The position numbers were made by a program, and so were the translations under genes. The notes under the pieces were generated by a model, which worked only from the letters and a program-made list of their open reading frames with translations, did not search any database and was not told the origin of the DNA. A DNA stretch of 64,000 bases from Caulobacter sp. (GTDB lineage: Bacteria; Pseudomonadota; Alphaproteobacteria; Caulobacterales; Caulobacteraceae), in assembly GCF_017744445.1 (NCBI RefSeq), contig NZ_JAGIBH010000170.1:1-64000 (forward strand), given 5' to 3'. Shown here piece by piece: positions 37,012-46,326 of this stretch (within the stretch, counting starts at the first letter, position 1; each line of letters opens with the position of its first letter).

Positions 37012-38817
37012 CTAGGCCGCGCGGCGGCGGCCTTGAGCCTCGGCCGGACCGACCTGGAAGCGGCCGACCAGCACCGCCAGCTCGCTGGCCTCGCCCTTCA
37101 GCGCGTGGCTGGCGGCGGTGGCTTCCTCGACCATGGCGGCGTTCTGCTGGACGACCTGGTCCATCTGGTTCACCGCGACATTGACCTGGTGCAGGCCGGT
37201 GGACTGCTCCTGGGCCGAGGCGGCGATCTCCTTGACCAGGGCGTCGATCGAGGCGACCTGGCCGACGATGGCGCGCAGGGCCTCGCCGGTCTGGGCCACC
37301 AAGTCGACGCCCGCGCCGACCTGCTGGGTCGAGGTCGAGATCAGGGTCTTGATCTCCTTGGCCGCGTCGGCCGAGCGCTGGGCCAGGGCCCGGACTTCCT
37401 GAGCGACAACGGCGAAGCCGCGACCGGCTTCACCCGCACGAGCAGCCTCGACACCGGCGTTCAGCGCCAGGAGGTTGGTCTGGAAGGCGATCTCGTCGAT
37501 GACGCCGATGATCTGGTTGACCTGGGTCGAGCTGCTTTCGATCTCGCTCATGGCGTTGACCGCCTGCTCGACGATGTGGCCCGACTTTTCGGCGCCGGCG
37601 CGAGCCTGGACGACCAGGGCCGAGACGTCACGGGCGCCGTCGGCCGTCTTGCGGACCGTGGCGGTGATCTCGTCCAGCGCGGCGGCCGTCTCTTCCAGGC
37701 TGGCGGCCTGCTGCTCGGTGCGGCGCGAGAGGTTGTCGGAGGCCTCGGCGATCCCGTCGGCGCCGCTGCTGACGCCGCCGGTCGCGGCGTTGATGGCGCG
37801 GACGGCCTGCTGCATGCGATCGGCGGCGGCGTTGAAGTTGGTCTTCAGGCTCTCGGCCTTGGGCGAGAAGGCGATGGTGATGCGGTGGGTCAGGTCGCCG
37901 CCGGCCATGCGGTCCAGAGCCTCGGTGAGGGCGGCGATATTGACCGCGTCGCTGCGGGCGATCTGCGCCTTCTCGGCCTCGTTGGCGCCGCGCTCGGTCT
38001 CGACGGCGGCGCGGTGGGCGGCGGATTCGGCCTCGACGCGCAGCTTCTGGATGGCGGCGTCCTTGAAGTGGGCGACAGCCTGGGCCATCTGGCCGACCTC
38101 GTCCTTGCGGCTGGTGGCCGGGATCTCGACGGCGTTATCACCCGTCGAAAGCCGGCGCATGGCGGTCGCCATGGCCGCGACCGGCGCGCCGATGGCGGCC
38201 GACAGCAGCCAGCCCATCAGGCCGGCGATGGCCACGGCGGCGATCCCGCCAATCAGCAGGGACAGGTGCGCCATGGTCTGGGCGGCCTTGGCCTCCTCGG
38301 CGCGCTTGGCCACCCGCTCCTGGGCGGCGGCCAGCAGCTCCTTCTGGATCGCGCGGATATCGGTGAGGCTCTTCTTGCCGGTCAGCTGGCCGGCCTGCTC
38401 GCGGCCCGTGGCCGGATCGGCCATCAGGGCCATGGACGGCTCGCCGATGGTCTTGCGCCAGGTCGCCATCGCCTCGCGCAGGCGCTGGATGCGGGCCTTC
38501 TGCTCGGGAACGGTGGTCTTGGCCTCGAAGGCGTCGAGGCGGTCGTCGAACCTGTCCTTCGACTGCGTGTAGGTGTCGGCGAACTTCGGATCGCCCATGA
38601 TCACATAGCCGCGCAGGGCATTCTGCTGTTCCAGCACCAGCGCCATGATCTCCTCGGCCTGGGCGGCCAGGGAAAGGCTGCGCTAGGTCGAGATCATCGC
38701 CTCGTCGATGCGCTTGAGACTGCTGAAGACCAGGGCCGAAGAAATCGCCGAGGCTAGAATGACGGCGCAGAATGCAACGCCTAGTTTTGCTGGTATTTTT
38801 AGGTCTTTAAAAGACAT
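37012..38817 (-). pseudogene. methyl-accepting chemotaxis protein gene interrupted by an amber codon
   Basis: The in-frame ATG at 38817 opens a 602-codon reading frame, but codon 45 (38683-38685) is TAG. Before it is the expected first membrane helix (LGVAFCAVILASAISSALVF). After it come a four-helix sensor region (RSLSLAAQAEEIMALVLEQQ), a second helix near residues 185-205, HAMP domains, and the signalling hairpin with EIAFQTNLLALNAGVEAARAG. A shorter product from the ATG at 38646 would lack the first helix. Either the gene is inactivated, the base is a sequencing error, or the codon is read through. Everything downstream is intact, so the change is recent or artefactual. Confidence 0.82.
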
Positions 38818-38882
38818 GTCGCCGGGTCCCTGACACACACAAGAGATGTGTCAGGAAATCGGCGATTAATCTTAAGAACCCA

Positions 38883-38897
38883 TTGCAAAATTTGCAA
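38883..38897. promoter_or_regulatory. perfect palindrome upstream of the chemoreceptor gene
   Basis: TTGCAAAATTTGCAA is a 7+1+7 palindrome 66 bp upstream of the chemoreceptor ATG and 15 bp after the leuB stop. It is AT-rich in a GC-rich genome, suggesting an operator or promoter part; no regulator can be named. Confidence 0.35.
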
Positions 38898-38911
38898 AGA
38901 ACAAGGTTCTG

Positions 38912-39970
38912 TTAATTGTGAATATTTGCGATAACGGCGTCACCCATTTGAACAGTGCTTAGCGCGCCGCCCAGGTCTCGAGTCTTCGCGCCCTGGTCGA
39001 GTGTTTTCTTCACAGCCGTGAGAAGAACATCGGCGGCCTCGACCTGCTTCAGCGACCAGCGCAGGGCCATTTCGAACGACAGGATGGCGGCCAGCGGATT
39101 GGCCAGGCCCTTGCCGGCGATGTCGGGGGCCGAGCCGTGGATGGGCTCGTACAGGCCCGGCTTGTTCGGGTCGCCGATCGCGGCCGAGGGCAGCATGCCC
39201 AGCGAGCCGGTCAGCATGGCCGCCGCGTCCGACAGGATGTCGCCGAACAGGTTGTCGGTGACGATGACGTCGAACTGCTTGGGCGCGCGGACCAGCTGCA
39301 TGGCGCAGTTGTCGGCCAGGATGTGTTCCAGCTGGACATCAGAGTATTCACGGGCGTGCAGGTCGGTGATCACCTGCTTCCACAGCAGGCCCGATTCCAT
39401 GACGTTGCTCTTCTCGGCCGAGTGGACCTTGTTGGTCCGGCCGCGCGCCAGTTCGAAGGCCACGCGGCCGACGCGCTCGATCTCGCTGGTGGTGTAGACG
39501 GCGGTGTCGAAGCCCTTCTTCTGGCCGTCGGCCAGGGTCTCGATGCCGCGCGGCTCGCCGAAATAGACGCCGCCGACCAGCTCGCGCACGAACATGATGT
39601 CCAGGCCCGAGACCAGCTCGGTCTTCAGGCTGGAGGCGCCGGCCAGGGCTTCGAAGCAGTAGGCCGGGCGCAGGTTGGCATAGACGTTCATCGCCTTGCG
39701 CAGGCCCAGGAGGCCAGCCTCGGGGCGCAGGTGGCGGGGGGCGTTGGCCCATTGCGGACCACCGACGGCGCCCATCAGCACCGCGTCGCTGGCGATGGCC
39801 TGGTCGCGCACCTCGTCCAGCAGCGGCGCACCATGTGCGTCGTAACTCGAACCGCCATAAGGGGCTTCCGAGACCTCGAGGTCCGGGGTGAGGGCGGCCG
39901 CGACGCGGCGCACCTCCGCGCAGACTTCCGGGCCGATGCCGTCGCCGGGCAGGAGGAGCAGGGTGGACAT
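38912..39970 (-). CDS. leuB: 3-isopropylmalate dehydrogenase
   Basis: This is a 352-residue decarboxylating dehydrogenase. The start [19 protein letters not shown] is diagnostic, as are [15 protein letters not shown], the metal-binding Asp segment [24 protein letters not shown] and [18 protein letters not shown]. It oxidises 3-isopropylmalate to 2-oxoisocaproate (after decarboxylation) in leucine synthesis. It is the last gene of the leu cluster on this strand, 25 bp after the ABM-domain gene. Confidence 0.96.
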   Translation of the reverse strand: MSTLLLLPGDGIGPEVCAEVRRVAAALTPDLEVSEAPYGGSSYDAHGAPLLDEVRDQAIASDAVLMGAVGGPQWANAPRHLRPEAGLLGLRKAMNVYANLRPAYCFEALAGASSLKTELVSGLDIMFVRELVGGVYFGEPRGIETLADGQKKGFDTAVYTTSEIERVGRVAFELARGRTNKVHSAEKSNVMESGLLWKQVITDLHAREYSDVQLEHILADNCAMQLVRAPKQFDVIVTDNLFGDILSDAAAMLTGSLGMLPSAAIGDPNKPGLYEPIHGSAPDIAGKGLANPLAAILSFEMALRWSLKQVEAADVLLTAVKKTLDQGAKTRDLGGALSTVQMGDAVIANIHN

Positions 39971-39995
39971 GAGGCTTCTCTCTAGATCTTGCGGC

Positions 39996-40298
39996 TTAGA
40001 TTTTACGGTAGTCGGAGACGTCGAACGACGAGAGGTCGCGGCCGTGCACGCCCAACTCGGCGCAGGCGGCGCGCCAGGTGGCCATGTGCGGGGTGGCGCG
40101 ATGGAATTCCAGCGCCGCCTCGCTTTCGAAGTGCTCGTAGACCCGGATGAGGCCGGGATCGAGCGGGTCTTCGGTCAGGGCGTAGTCCAGGCAGCCGGTC
40201 TCGGTGCGGGTGTTCTCGACTTGGGCCCGCAGGTGCGGACGCAGGTCGGCGAGGCGCTCGGGTGCGATGCGGATCGTGCCGGCGAGGATGAGGGTCAT
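39996..40298 (-). CDS. antibiotic biosynthesis monooxygenase (ABM) domain protein
   Basis: This is a 100-residue protein from the ATG at 40298. The pattern [20 protein letters not shown], then [10 protein letters not shown] and [21 protein letters not shown], is the ABM dimeric alpha+beta barrel (YgiN-like). Such proteins are cofactor-free monooxygenases, quinol oxygenases or simply ligand binders. It lies between leuD and leuB, with a palindromic element separating it from leuD. A link to leucine synthesis is not evident. Confidence 0.82.
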   Translation of the reverse strand: MTLILAGTIRIAPERLADLRPHLRAQVENTRTETGCLDYALTEDPLDPGLIRVYEHFESEAALEFHRATPHMATWRAACAELGVHGRDLSSFDVSDYRKI

Positions 40299-40321
40299 GC
40301 TGGTCGTCCGCCTCACAAAAC

Positions 40322-40427
40322 CTCGTCATCCCGGCCGTAGCGAAGCGGAGAGCCGGGACCCAGGGGCGGCTTCACTGCGCTTGGCCCCTGGGTCCCGGAT
40401 CGGCCTGCGGCCGTCCGGGATGACGAG
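40322..40427. repeat. palindromic element (CTCGTCATCCCGG type), copy 1
   Basis: The outer arms CTCGTCATCCCGG and CCGGGATGACGAG and the inner arms CCGGGACCCAGGGG and CCCCTGGGTCCCGG are inverted. Reverse-complemented, the element is close to identical to the one at 57851-57957. It splits leuD from the ABM gene. Confidence 0.8.
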
Positions 40428-40439
40428 CTGTTTGTTATC

Positions 40440-41048
40440 CTACGCTTCCAGCCAGGGCTGGCTGATCGCGCGCTTGCTTTCGAAGACGTCGATGTCGCCG
40501 CCGTGCTGCAGGGTCTCGCCGATGGCGTCCAGGCCCTTCAGCATCTTTTCCTTGCGCACGGGATCGATGTCGAAGCGGATCACCTTGCCCGACGGCGAGA
40601 CCACGGTCTGGGCTTCCAGGTCGACGCTGACCATGTGGTTGCCGCCCTTGGCCTCGTCCATCAGGGCCGAGAGTTCTTCAGCACTGACCACCACCGGCAG
40701 CAGGCCGTTGTTGTAGCAGTTGTTGTTGAAGATGTCGGCGAAGCTGGTCGAGATCACGCACATGATCCCGTAGTCCATCAGCGCCCACGGGGCATGCTCG
40801 CGCGAGCTGCCGCAGCCGAAATTGTCGCCGGCGATCAGCACGCTGGCGCCCTTGTACTCCGGCCGGTTCAGCACGAAGTCGGCGATCGCGTTGCCGTCCC
40901 CGTCGAAGCGGAAATCGTAGAACAGACCCTTGGCCAGCCCCTCGCGCTCCACGGTCTTGAGGAACTGCTTGGGGATGATCTGGTCGGTATCGATATTGGC
41001 CAGCTCCAGCGGAGCCGCGCGGCCGTCGAGGCGGGTGAAGGCTTTCAT
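40440..41048 (-). CDS. leuD: 3-isopropylmalate dehydratase small subunit
   Basis: This is a 202-residue swivel-domain protein. [12 protein letters not shown] near the N-terminus and [17 protein letters not shown] are diagnostic of LeuD. It pairs with LeuC to isomerise 2- to 3-isopropylmalate. GGAGGGCCCT lies just before the ATG at 41048. Unusually, an exported unknown gene (41060-41962) separates it from leuC, and it starts 11 bp after that gene's stop. Confidence 0.96.
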   Translation of the reverse strand: MKAFTRLDGRAAPLELANIDTDQIIPKQFLKTVEREGLAKGLFYDFRFDGDGNAIADFVLNRPEYKGASVLIAGDNFGCGSSREHAPWALMDYGIMCVISTSFADIFNNNCYNNGLLPVVVSAEELSALMDEAKGGNHMVSVDLEAQTVVSPSGKVIRFDIDPVRKEKMLKGLDAIGETLQHGGDIDVFESKRAISQPWLEA

Positions 41049-41059
41049 AGGGCCCTCCT

Positions 41060-41962
41060 TTAGTTCTTCAGGGTCTGGGTGATGACCCAGCGTTCGTTGC
41101 GGAAAAGGTTCTGGCGGGCGACTGGGTCGAAGGTCGTCATCCGCATGGTGCAGTCGGCTTTCACGGGGAGCCCGTATCTCGTGTCGACCTCGAACAGGCA
41201 ATCGGTGCTGCTGTCGAACTTGAGCTGGGCGAGCAGGGCGCGGGCTTCGGCGTCGTTCCCCATCATCGTCGAAAGCGCCTGGCTGATGCTCTTGGCCGCC
41301 TCGACTGGGTCCAGGCTCTGGCTCCAACGGACGATGTCGACGCCTCGCGCGGCGTCCGTCTTTTCGAGGGCGAGATCGCCGTTGCTCTTGATGGGCATTC
41401 CGCCGAACGGATTGGGCAAGGCATCGACGAAATGGAGCGGTTTGCCGCGCTTAAGAGCCTGGTTCACTGGGATAGTCAGGATGCGGTCGTCGCGCGCCAC
41501 GACATAGGTCGCCTGGGCGGCGTCCATGCGCGCGACGTTGTCGGCGAATGCCCCCAAGGAAGCGGCCTCGTCCTGTGTCATATCCGCCGTCTTGAGCAGG
41601 TCCGCGCGCATTTCTGCCGCGACGCCTGACCAGTCCTCGACGGTGCGGGGGTTGAGGTTCTTGTCCGCCAGATAGACCACCGAGCGTCGCGTGGCGCGCT
41701 CGAAGGCCGTCTGCAGCTTCGTCCCCCCGCCGGGGGGCGAAGCGATCTTGGCTTCCACCAGCCTGCGCTGCACCCGGTACCCGCTCGCCGCCGGCTCCAC
41801 GGTCTTCTCATAGGTGGCTGAGGCGTCGGTCGTTTCGGTTCGGCCGCTCCGGATATTCTCGCGGTGGTACTCCACGCGCATGTCGACCCGCGCGGGCTTG
41901 GGCAGGTTCAGCGGGGCCGAGAAAGCCTCCGCCGCCATCAGCATGGCGGCCAGGGCGATCAC
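41060..41962 (-). CDS. exported protein of unknown function inserted between leuC and leuD
   Basis: From a GTG at 41962, whose GTGA overlaps the leuC stop, this is 300 residues. The N-terminus ([21 protein letters not shown]) looks like a short signal peptide; an ATG at 41944 would also retain most of it. The mature part has [32 protein letters not shown] and a C-terminal [21 protein letters not shown], with two Cys that could pair. I recognise no family. Overlap with leuC and an 11-bp gap to leuD place it inside the leu operon. Confidence 0.75.
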   Translation of the reverse strand: MIALAAMLMAAEAFSAPLNLPKPARVDMRVEYHRENIRSGRTETTDASATYEKTVEPAASGYRVQRRLVEAKIASPPGGGTKLQTAFERATRRSVVYLADKNLNPRTVEDWSGVAAEMRADLLKTADMTQDEAASLGAFADNVARMDAAQATYVVARDDRILTIPVNQALKRGKPLHFVDALPNPFGGMPIKSNGDLALEKTDAARGVDIVRWSQSLDPVEAAKSISQALSTMMGNDAEARALLAQLKFDSSTDCLFEVDTRYGLPVKADCTMRMTTFDPVARQNLFRNERWVITQTLKN

Positions 41963-43386
41963 GACAGCAGCGTCCGCACGTCCACCAGATGCCCCGCGAT
42001 CGCCGCCGCCGCCGCCATGGCGGGCGAGACGAGGTGGGTGCGGCCGGCGCGGCCCTGGCGGCCTTCGAAGTTGCGGTTGCTGGTCGAGGCGCAGCGCTCC
42101 TGCGGGGCCAGCTTGTCGGGGTTCATGGCCAGGCACATCGAGCAGCCGGGCTCGCGCCAGTCGAAGCCAGCGGCCTTGAAGATGGCGTCCAGGCCCTCGG
42201 CCTCGGCCTGTTCCTTCACCAGGCCCGAGCCCGGCACGACCATCGCCTTGACGTGCGGGGCCACCATGCGGCCATGCAGGAAGGCGTCCTGCACCACGGC
42301 GGCGGCGGCGCGCATGTCCTCGATGCGGCTGTTGGTGCACGAGCCGATGAACACGCGGTCGATCTTGGCGTCCGAGATCGGTTGACCAGCGGTCAAGCCC
42401 ATATAATCGAGCGCCCGGTGAGCGGCCGCGCGCTTGTCGGGCGTGGCGAAGCTTTCCGGATCCGGGACGTTGCCGGTGACCGGGATGACGTCCTCGGGGC
42501 TGGTGCCCCAGGTGACCATCGGGACCAGCGCCGCGCCGTCGATGACCACCGTGCGGTCGAACTTGGCGTCGTCGTCGGTGAACCAGGTCTTCCAGCTGGA
42601 GACGGCCATGTCCCAGGCCGCGCCTTTGGGGGCCGACGGCTTGCCCTGGATATAGGCGAAGGTCTTGTCGTCCGGCGCCACCAGGCCGGCCTTGGCGCCG
42701 CCCTCGATGGTCAGGTTGCAGAGGGTCATGCGGCCCTCCATCGACAGGCCGCGCACGGCCTCGCCGGCGAACTCGATGACATAGCCGGTGCCGCCGGCGG
42801 TGCCGATCTCGCCGATGACGGCCAGGGCGATATCCTTGCCGGTCACGCCGGGAGCCAGCTGGCCGTCGACGCGGACCAGCATGTTCTTGGCCTTCTTCTG
42901 GCGCAGGGTCTGGGTGGCCAGGACGTGCTCGACCTCGGACGTGCCGATGCCGTGGGCCAGGGCCCCGAAGGCGCCGTGGGTCGAGGTGTGGCTGTCGCCG
43001 CAGACGATGGTCATGCCCGGCTGGGTGCGGCCCTGCTCGGGACCGACCACGTGGACGATGCCGTTGCGGATGTCGCCCATCGGGAAGAATTCGATGCCGT
43101 TGTCGGCGACGTTGCGGGCCAGCGTCTTCAGCTGCAGGCGCGCTTCTTCGTCCTGCACGGCGTCGACGCCCAGCGACTGCCCTTCCGTCGGGATGTTGTG
43201 GTCGGCGACGGCGAGGGTGCGATCAGGCCGGCGCACCTTGCGTCCGGCCGCGCGAAGGCCGGCGAAGGCCTGCGGGGTGGTGACCTCATGGATGAGGTGC
43301 AGGTCGATATACAGGATGGCCTCGCCGTCGGTTTCGTTGACGACGTGGGCGTCCCAGATCTTGTCGTAAAGGGTTTTGCCGGACAT
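41959..43386 (-). CDS. leuC: 3-isopropylmalate dehydratase large subunit
   Basis: This is a 475-residue aconitase-family protein from the ATG at 43386. It starts [36 protein letters not shown] is diagnostic. The [4Fe-4S] ligands are the Cys in FIGSCTNSR and the pair in GCSMCLAMN. With LeuD it isomerises isopropylmalate. It is the first structural gene of this cluster, behind a roughly 320-bp leader that contains a small ORF and a strong hairpin. Confidence 0.96.
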   Translation of the reverse strand: MSGKTLYDKIWDAHVVNETDGEAILYIDLHLIHEVTTPQAFAGLRAAGRKVRRPDRTLAVADHNIPTEGQSLGVDAVQDEEARLQLKTLARNVADNGIEFFPMGDIRNGIVHVVGPEQGRTQPGMTIVCGDSHTSTHGAFGALAHGIGTSEVEHVLATQTLRQKKAKNMLVRVDGQLAPGVTGKDIALAVIGEIGTAGGTGYVIEFAGEAVRGLSMEGRMTLCNLTIEGGAKAGLVAPDDKTFAYIQGKPSAPKGAAWDMAVSSWKTWFTDDDAKFDRTVVIDGAALVPMVTWGTSPEDVIPVTGNVPDPESFATPDKRAAAHRALDYMGLTAGQPISDAKIDRVFIGSCTNSRIEDMRAAAAVVQDAFLHGRMVAPHVKAMVVPGSGLVKEQAEAEGLDAIFKAAGFDWREPGCSMCLAMNPDKLAPQERCASTSNRNFEGRQGRAGRTHLVSPAMAAAAAIAGHLVDVRTLLS

Positions 43387-43518
43387 GGCGGGGATATAGG
43401 GCGGATCGTGCGCCAAAATCCAGTGGCGGCGGGCTCTGGGGCCAAATTCTTGCGTTCTGTGTCGCCCGATCCTCAAGAAAGGGCATCACGTTCCAAGAGG
43501 GGCGCTCTGAAACGACAT

Positions 43519-43547
43519 AGGGCGCGCCAGTGGTTTCGGCGCGCCCT
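43519..43547 (-). terminator. attenuator-like hairpin in the leuC leader
   Basis: On the minus strand AGGGCGCGCC pairs perfectly with GGCGCGCCCT around a 9-base loop GAAACCACT. The hairpin begins five bases after the stop of the leader ORF. The loop carries CCACT, complementary to AGTGG inside the ORF at the Leu CTA codon, which allows a competing pairing. The run after the stem (ATGTCGTTTC) is only weakly T-rich, so termination would be inefficient or factor-dependent. Confidence 0.5.
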
Positions 43548-43551
43548 AGCA

Positions 43552-43659
43552 TCATTCTTTGCTTCCGGGGGCCGATGGCTCCGCCCGGAAAGGGCCGTCC
43601 ACTAGAAAGGAGACGGTCTGGAAGCCCGGCCTGAACCGGGGGTGAAACCACCATCTCAC
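43552..43659 (-). CDS. candidate leader peptide upstream of leuC
   Basis: An ORF of 35 residues runs from a GTG at 43657-43659 to a TGA at 43552. It opens VRWWFHPRF with two Trp codons in a row and includes SFLVDGPFRAE, where the single Leu is the rare codon CTA (43603-43605). No clear ribosome-binding site precedes the GTG. A TTGACA at 43672-43677 could be a -35 element. Position, rare Leu codon and adjoining hairpin resemble amino-acid operon attenuators, though tandem Leu codons are missing. This fills much of the gap between leuC and the LysR gene. Confidence 0.4.
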   Translation of the reverse strand: MRWWFHPRFRPGFQTVSFLVDGPFRAEPSAPGSKE

Positions 43660-43704
43660 GGAACGAAGTTTTGTCAACAAGCGTGCGATCGCACCAAAGC
43701 TTGA

Positions 43705-44667
43705 CTACAGGGGCCTCGCCAGCGGCGAGACGGCGGGCGACTCCAAAGGCGCGACGGCGGCGTAGCGGGCGATCAGCGGGTCGGCGGCGGCCTGGGCCAG
43801 CACCCAGTCGCGGAAGGCGGCGATCTTGCGCACGCGGGCCCGGTCGCTGGGATAGGCCAGCCAGTAGCCGCCGGTGTAGCGGGCCACCACGTCGAACGGC
43901 ATGACCAGGCGCCCCTCGGCCAGCTCGCGGGCGAAGAAGATCGGCGAGCCCAGGGCCGCGCCGTGGCTGGCGAGAGCGCTGGCCACTTCCAGGGCCTGGG
44001 CGTCGGAGGCCAGGCGCGGGGCCAGGCGGTCCTCGGCGACGGTGACCCCGGCGGCCTGGAACCACTCTTCCCATTCTCGGGCGATGCCGATCCTGGGGAT
44101 GTCGAGCAGGTCCTCCGGCTTGGAGAGACCGCCGATGCGGGCCAGGAACTCGGGCGAGACCAGCGGCGTCTGGACGGCGGGGATGAGGAAGTGGGCGGTC
44201 ATGCCCGGCCATTGGCCCTGGCCGCCGCGCAGGGCCATGTCGACGCCCTCGCGCGACAGGGCCACGACCCGGCTGGAGGCCTCCAGCCGCACGGCGATGC
44301 GCGGATGGGCGATCTGGAAACCGCCCAGGCGCGGGGCCAGCCACTGGCCGCCCAGGCTCTGGACCGTGGTGATCGACAGCACGCCCTCTTCGGTCTCGAC
44401 CAGGTCGGACACGGCCGAGCGCAGCAGGGACATGGCCTCGGTGGCCGCGCGGGACAGCCGCTCGCCGGCCGAGGTCAGGGTCACCTCGCGGGGCAGGCGG
44501 TTGAACAGCAGCTGGTCCAGCTGCTGCTCCAGGGCCTTGACCTGCCAGCTGACGGCGGCCTGGGTCACGCCCAGCTCGTCGGCGGCGCGGGTGAAGCTCT
44601 TCAGGCGAGCGGCCGCCTCGAACACGCGGATGGCGGCGAGCGGCAGGCGGGCGAGGATGTCGACCAT
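43705..44667 (-). CDS. LysR-family regulator, GcvA-like
   Basis: This is a 320-residue LysR protein: LPLAAIRVFEAAARLKSFTRAADELGVTQAAVSWQVKALE is the DNA-binding domain, followed by a GcvA-type effector domain (PRLGGFQIAHPRIAVRLEAS). A perfect T-N11-A palindrome (44678-44696) lies 10 bp upstream of its ATG. It is divergent from a small gene at 44775. leuC lies downstream in the same direction beyond an independent leader, so control of the leu genes is possible but unproven. Confidence 0.9.
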   Translation of the reverse strand: MVDILARLPLAAIRVFEAAARLKSFTRAADELGVTQAAVSWQVKALEQQLDQLLFNRLPREVTLTSAGERLSRAATEAMSLLRSAVSDLVETEEGVLSITTVQSLGGQWLAPRLGGFQIAHPRIAVRLEASSRVVALSREGVDMALRGGQGQWPGMTAHFLIPAVQTPLVSPEFLARIGGLSKPEDLLDIPRIGIAREWEEWFQAAGVTVAEDRLAPRLASDAQALEVASALASHGAALGSPIFFARELAEGRLVMPFDVVARYTGGYWLAYPSDRARVRKIAAFRDWVLAQAAADPLIARYAAVAPLESPAVSPLARPL

Positions 44668-44677
44668 AGGTTTCTTG

Positions 44678-44696
44678 GCATAAGCTTACCTTATGC
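44678..44696. promoter_or_regulatory. perfect LysR-type operator (T-N11-A palindrome)
   Basis: GCATAAG and CTTATGC are inverted 7-bp arms around CTTAC, and the core TAAGCTTACCTTA fits T-N11-A exactly. It lies between the LysR ATG (44667) and the small divergent gene (44775), the standard place for autoregulation and control of a divergent target. Confidence 0.65.
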
Positions 44697-44774
44697 ATAG
44701 CCAAGGAGACCGCGTTTGTCATCAGCCCGGTGAACGCCGATCTTCCACGTCATCGGCAGCCAAGGAGGGCCGCG

Positions 44775-44906
44775 ATGATGGACCAGGCGCTCAAGATGCA
44801 TAAGGAAACTTCGTTCGGCTGGGTGCTGGCGTTGCAACAGCTGTGGGCGCTGCTGCGCGCCCCGAGCCCGTCTGAGAAACACCCGCGCCTGATCCAGCCG
44901 CGATAA
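44775..44906 (+). CDS. small protein gene, 43 aa, probably frameshifted
   Basis: The ATG at 44775 follows a strong AAGGAGGG and gives 43 residues beginning MMDQALKMHKETSFGWVLAL. After SPSEK in this frame the sequence ends in HPRLIQPR. One extra A in the AAA run at 44877-44879 would join it to a well-formed frame ending SLAGLDADHRDELPGSNVVV and then RFPD (TAA at 44999-45001), giving about 75 residues. That downstream frame has strongly GC-ending codons but no start of its own. The gene is divergent from the LysR gene across the T-N11-A operator. Family not recognised. Confidence 0.55.
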   Translation: MMDQALKMHKETSFGWVLALQQLWALLRAPSPSEKHPRLIQPR

Positions 44907-45016
44907 GGCGCCTTGATCCAGGGCAATCGCTGGCCGGCCTCGACGCCGACCATCGCGACGAGTTGCCCGGCTCCAACGTCGTGGTCCGCTTCCCCGACTA
45001 AGCGCGCAAAGAAAAA

Positions 45017-45050
45017 GGCCCCGGCGTTTCCGCCAGGGCCTCGTTCTTTT
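45017..45050. terminator. bidirectional rho-independent terminator after rplS
   Basis: GGCCCCGGCG and CGCCAGGGCC form a stem around TTTC, with TCGTTCTTTT on one side and, read on the minus strand, TTTTTC on the other. It ends the trmD-rplS transcript and could serve the small gene from the left. Confidence 0.8.
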
Positions 45051-45065
45051 CGAAGTGCCGGAGCC

Positions 45066-45455
45066 TTAGGCTTCGGTCGAAGCCTTCGGGCCGCCCGAAC
45101 GCTCGGCGATACGGGCCGACTTACCGCGACGGTCGCGCAGGTAGTACAGCTTGGCGCGACGGACGACGCCGCGACGCTTGACTTCGATGCTTTCGATGCT
45201 CGGCGACAGCAGCGGGAACAGACGCTCCACGCCTTCGCCGAACGAGATCTTGCGGACCGTGAAGCTCTCGTGGACGCCCGTACCGGCGCGGGCGATGCAG
45301 ACGCCTTCATAGGCCTGAACGCGCTCGCGCTCGCCTTCCTTGATCTTCACGTTGACGCGCAGGGTGTCGCCGGGACGGAATTCCGGGATCGCGCGGACGG
45401 CCAGCAGACGGGCCGATTCTTCTTGCTCGAGCTGAGCGATGATGTTGATCGCCAT
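45066..45455 (-). CDS. rplS: 50S ribosomal protein L19
   Basis: This is a 129-residue protein. I chose the ATG at 45455 because AAGGAGA lies about eight bases upstream, better spaced than for the ATG at 45461. [20 protein letters not shown], then [22 protein letters not shown] and [15 protein letters not shown], is canonical L19. It binds at the 30S-50S interface. A terminator follows directly. It is preceded by trmD in the usual order. Confidence 0.96.
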   Translation of the reverse strand: MAINIIAQLEQEESARLLAVRAIPEFRPGDTLRVNVKIKEGERERVQAYEGVCIARAGTGVHESFTVRKISFGEGVERLFPLLSPSIESIEVKRRGVVRRAKLYYLRDRRGKSARIAERSGGPKASTEA

Positions 45456-45457
45456 GA

Positions 45458-46195
45458 TCATTTCTCCTTGGGCTTACCCGTTTTCGGGCCGCCTTTTGCC
45501 TGTTGATTGGCGAGATGCGCTTCCCAGAGGTCTGGACGCCGCTCGCGAGTAGTCTCTTCACGCATACTGGACCGCCACTGAGCGATCTTCTTGTGATCGC
45601 CCGACAGCAGCACCTCGGGGATATCCAGTCCTTCGAACGTCCGCGGTCGCGTGTACTGCGGATGCTCCAGGAGGCCGTCCTCGAAGCTTTCTTCCAGCGT
45701 GCTCTCGATATTCCCCAGAACACCCGGGGCCAGTCGAACGCACGCCTCGATCACGACCATCGCCGCCGCCTCGCCACCGGCAAGGACCGCGTCTCCGACC
45801 GAGACCTCCTCGAACCCGCGAGCGTCGAGCACTCGCTGATCCACCCCTTCGAAGCGGCCGCACAGCACCACGATGCCGGGCGCCTTGGACCACTCTCTTA
45901 CGCGCGCCTGGGTCAGGGGCCTGCCCCGGGCGCTCATGTACAAAAGCGGCCGCCCATCACGCTCCAGGCTATCCAGCGCAGAGGCGATGACGTCCGCTTT
46001 GAGCACGGCTCCCGCGCCGCCACCCGCGGGGGTGTCGTCGAGGAAGCCGCGCTTATCCTTGGAAAAGGCCCGAATGTCCAGTGTTTCCAAACGCCACAGG
46101 TCCTGTTCCTTCCAGGCGGTCCCGATCATCGAGACGCCGAGCGGGCCGGGAAAGGCCTCGGGGAACATGGTCAGGACGGTGGCGGTGAAGGGCAT
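45458..46195 (-). CDS. trmD: tRNA (guanine37-N1)-methyltransferase
   Basis: This is a 245-residue SPOUT methyltransferase. Its knot motifs are [16 protein letters not shown] and [18 protein letters not shown]. The substrate-binding segment [24 protein letters not shown] is typical of TrmD. It methylates G37 next to the anticodon to prevent frameshifting. rplS starts 3 bp after its stop, so the two are cotranscribed. No rpsP or rimM lies upstream here; the next gene upstream is divergent. Confidence 0.96.
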   Translation of the reverse strand: MPFTATVLTMFPEAFPGPLGVSMIGTAWKEQDLWRLETLDIRAFSKDKRGFLDDTPAGGGAGAVLKADVIASALDSLERDGRPLLYMSARGRPLTQARVREWSKAPGIVVLCGRFEGVDQRVLDARGFEEVSVGDAVLAGGEAAAMVVIEACVRLAPGVLGNIESTLEESFEDGLLEHPQYTRPRTFEGLDIPEVLLSGDHKKIAQWRSSMREETTRERRPDLWEAHLANQQAKGGPKTGKPKEK

Positions 46196-46326
46196 GGGGG
46201 CTCTTTAGCCGCAGGCGCGCCGAGAGTCGAAGGGGTGTCGAAGGCCCGCGTTCACCAACAGCGTTTTCGGCTTGTTCACCCTCCTGAGGGACATTCACGC
46301 CGAAAAACTTCGCCTGAGATCCGTCC

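Noticed and set aside
35383-38757. 1124-codon plus-strand frame over the acyl-CoA ligase and chemoreceptor genes
   Set aside because: It runs across two unrelated real genes on the other strand and shows no motif; a shadow frame.
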